In this document: one piece after another, positions 5,741 to 6,014 of the stretch | Position numbering within the stretch: position 1 is the stretch's first letter | Layout: each line of letters begins with the position of its first letter | Made by a program: the position numbers and the translations under genes | Notes under the pieces: generated by a model | What the model was told of the DNA's origin: nothing | Database searches by the model: none | Seen by the model: the letters and a program-made list of their open reading frames with translations, nothing else | DNA from: Fidelibacterota bacterium | GTDB lineage: Bacteria; Fidelibacterota; Marinisomatia; Marinisomatales; UBA1611 | Direction of reading: 5' to 3' | DNA: 6,014 nt | NCBI GenBank assembly: GCA_015658495.1 | Contig: DQOT01000314.1 | Coordinates: forward strand, 1 to 6,014

Positions 5741-6014
5741 AACCCTATTCACTTCTAATTTTTTACGTTCTCACAGTCATCGGTTTTGGTCAGGACTTAA
5801 AATATTCCACTTACTATCATCATAAAAAAACGCTATACGATCAGCTACCAAACTCTGAAAATGAAATTATATTTTTGGGGAATAGCATTACGGATATGGG
5901 ATCATGGTCTGAAATCTTTCAAAACCAAAATATCAAAAACCGGGGAATCAGTGGGGATGTAACAGAGGGAATTCTTTATCGTATTACTGAGATAACTGAC
6001 TCAAATCCCCTAAA
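5734..6014 (+). CDS. SGNH/GDSL-family hydrolase, N-terminal part, runs off the window
   Basis: This is the start of an exported esterase-like hydrolase of the GDSL_2 type, which deacylates or deacetylates lipid or carbohydrate esters using a serine nucleophile. The frame gives a signal-peptide-like beginning (IKPYSLLIFYVLTVIGFGQ). Block I is IIFLGNSITD, with the likely catalytic serine at about residue 51, in GNS rather than the textbook GDS, a variant common in Bacteroidetes members. Block II is NRGISGDVTEGILYRI, with its glycine at about 74. The Asn and Asp/His blocks lie beyond the window. No ATG, GTG or TTG occurs in frame between the upstream stop (5668-5670) and a TTG at 5875, which sits inside block I. 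I place the start at ATT 5734 because it gives the signal peptide, has AAGGA 9 nt upstream, and overlaps the pntB stop as in an operon. The alternatives are a sequencing or assembly error or a gene that has lost its start. The family call is firm; the exact start is not. Confidence 0.8.
   Translation, partial: MIKPYSLLIFYVLTVIGFGQDLKYSTYYHHKKTLYDQLPNSENEIIFLGNSITDMGSWSEIFQNQNIKNRGISGDVTEGILYRITEITDSNPL

Noticed and set aside
5741..5800. Transcription terminator after pntB
   Set aside because: The sequence has a short T run near 5759 but no GC-rich stem before it, and the hydrolase frame runs through the region.

Overview
The window looks like a piece of a bacterial chromosome from the FCB superphylum (the Bacteroidetes/Ignavibacteria/Marinimicrobia side of the tree). 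The main reason is the C-terminus of the large minus-strand protein, which carries a NYPNPFNP-type sorting domain ending in KMLLLK, the tail used by type IX secretion substrates in that group. The extended motif (YPNPFNP rather than the short YPNPA of classical Bacteroidetes) leans toward Marinimicrobia, Ignavibacteria or related uncultured lineages. That placement is an inference. Two genes here have no recognisable Shine-Dalgarno sequence, which also fits the group.

Layout: (1) 1-125, plus strand, the last 40 codons of an unidentified gene. (2) 138-2834, minus strand, converging on gene 1 with a 12-bp gap: a secreted protein of about 898 residues made of a signal peptide, two tandem parallel beta-helix modules and a type IX sorting domain. 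(3) 2835-2944, a divergent intergenic region with an 8-bp perfect inverted repeat and weak promoter-like elements facing both ways. (4) 2945-5740, plus strand, a tightly packed three-gene operon pntAA-pntAB-pntB encoding the complete proton-translocating NAD(P)+ transhydrogenase in its split form. (5) 5734-6014 (runs off the end), plus strand, the N-terminal part of an exported SGNH/GDSL-family hydrolase. Its frame overlaps the end of pntB and has no ATG, GTG or TTG ahead of its catalytic motif.

The three pnt products form one inner-membrane machine. PntAA binds NAD(H) in the cytoplasm, PntAB and the N-terminal half of PntB form the proton channel, and the C-terminal half of PntB binds NADP(H). 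It uses the proton gradient to drive hydride transfer from NADH to NADP+. The beta-helix protein and the GDSL hydrolase are both predicted to be exported and have no evident link to transhydrogenase beyond position.

No tRNA, rRNA, CRISPR array, insertion sequence or defence system was seen. The points most worth checking are the internal duplication in the beta-helix protein, the apparent absence of a proton-channel histidine from both positions known in characterised transhydrogenases, and the missing conventional start codon of the hydrolase gene.
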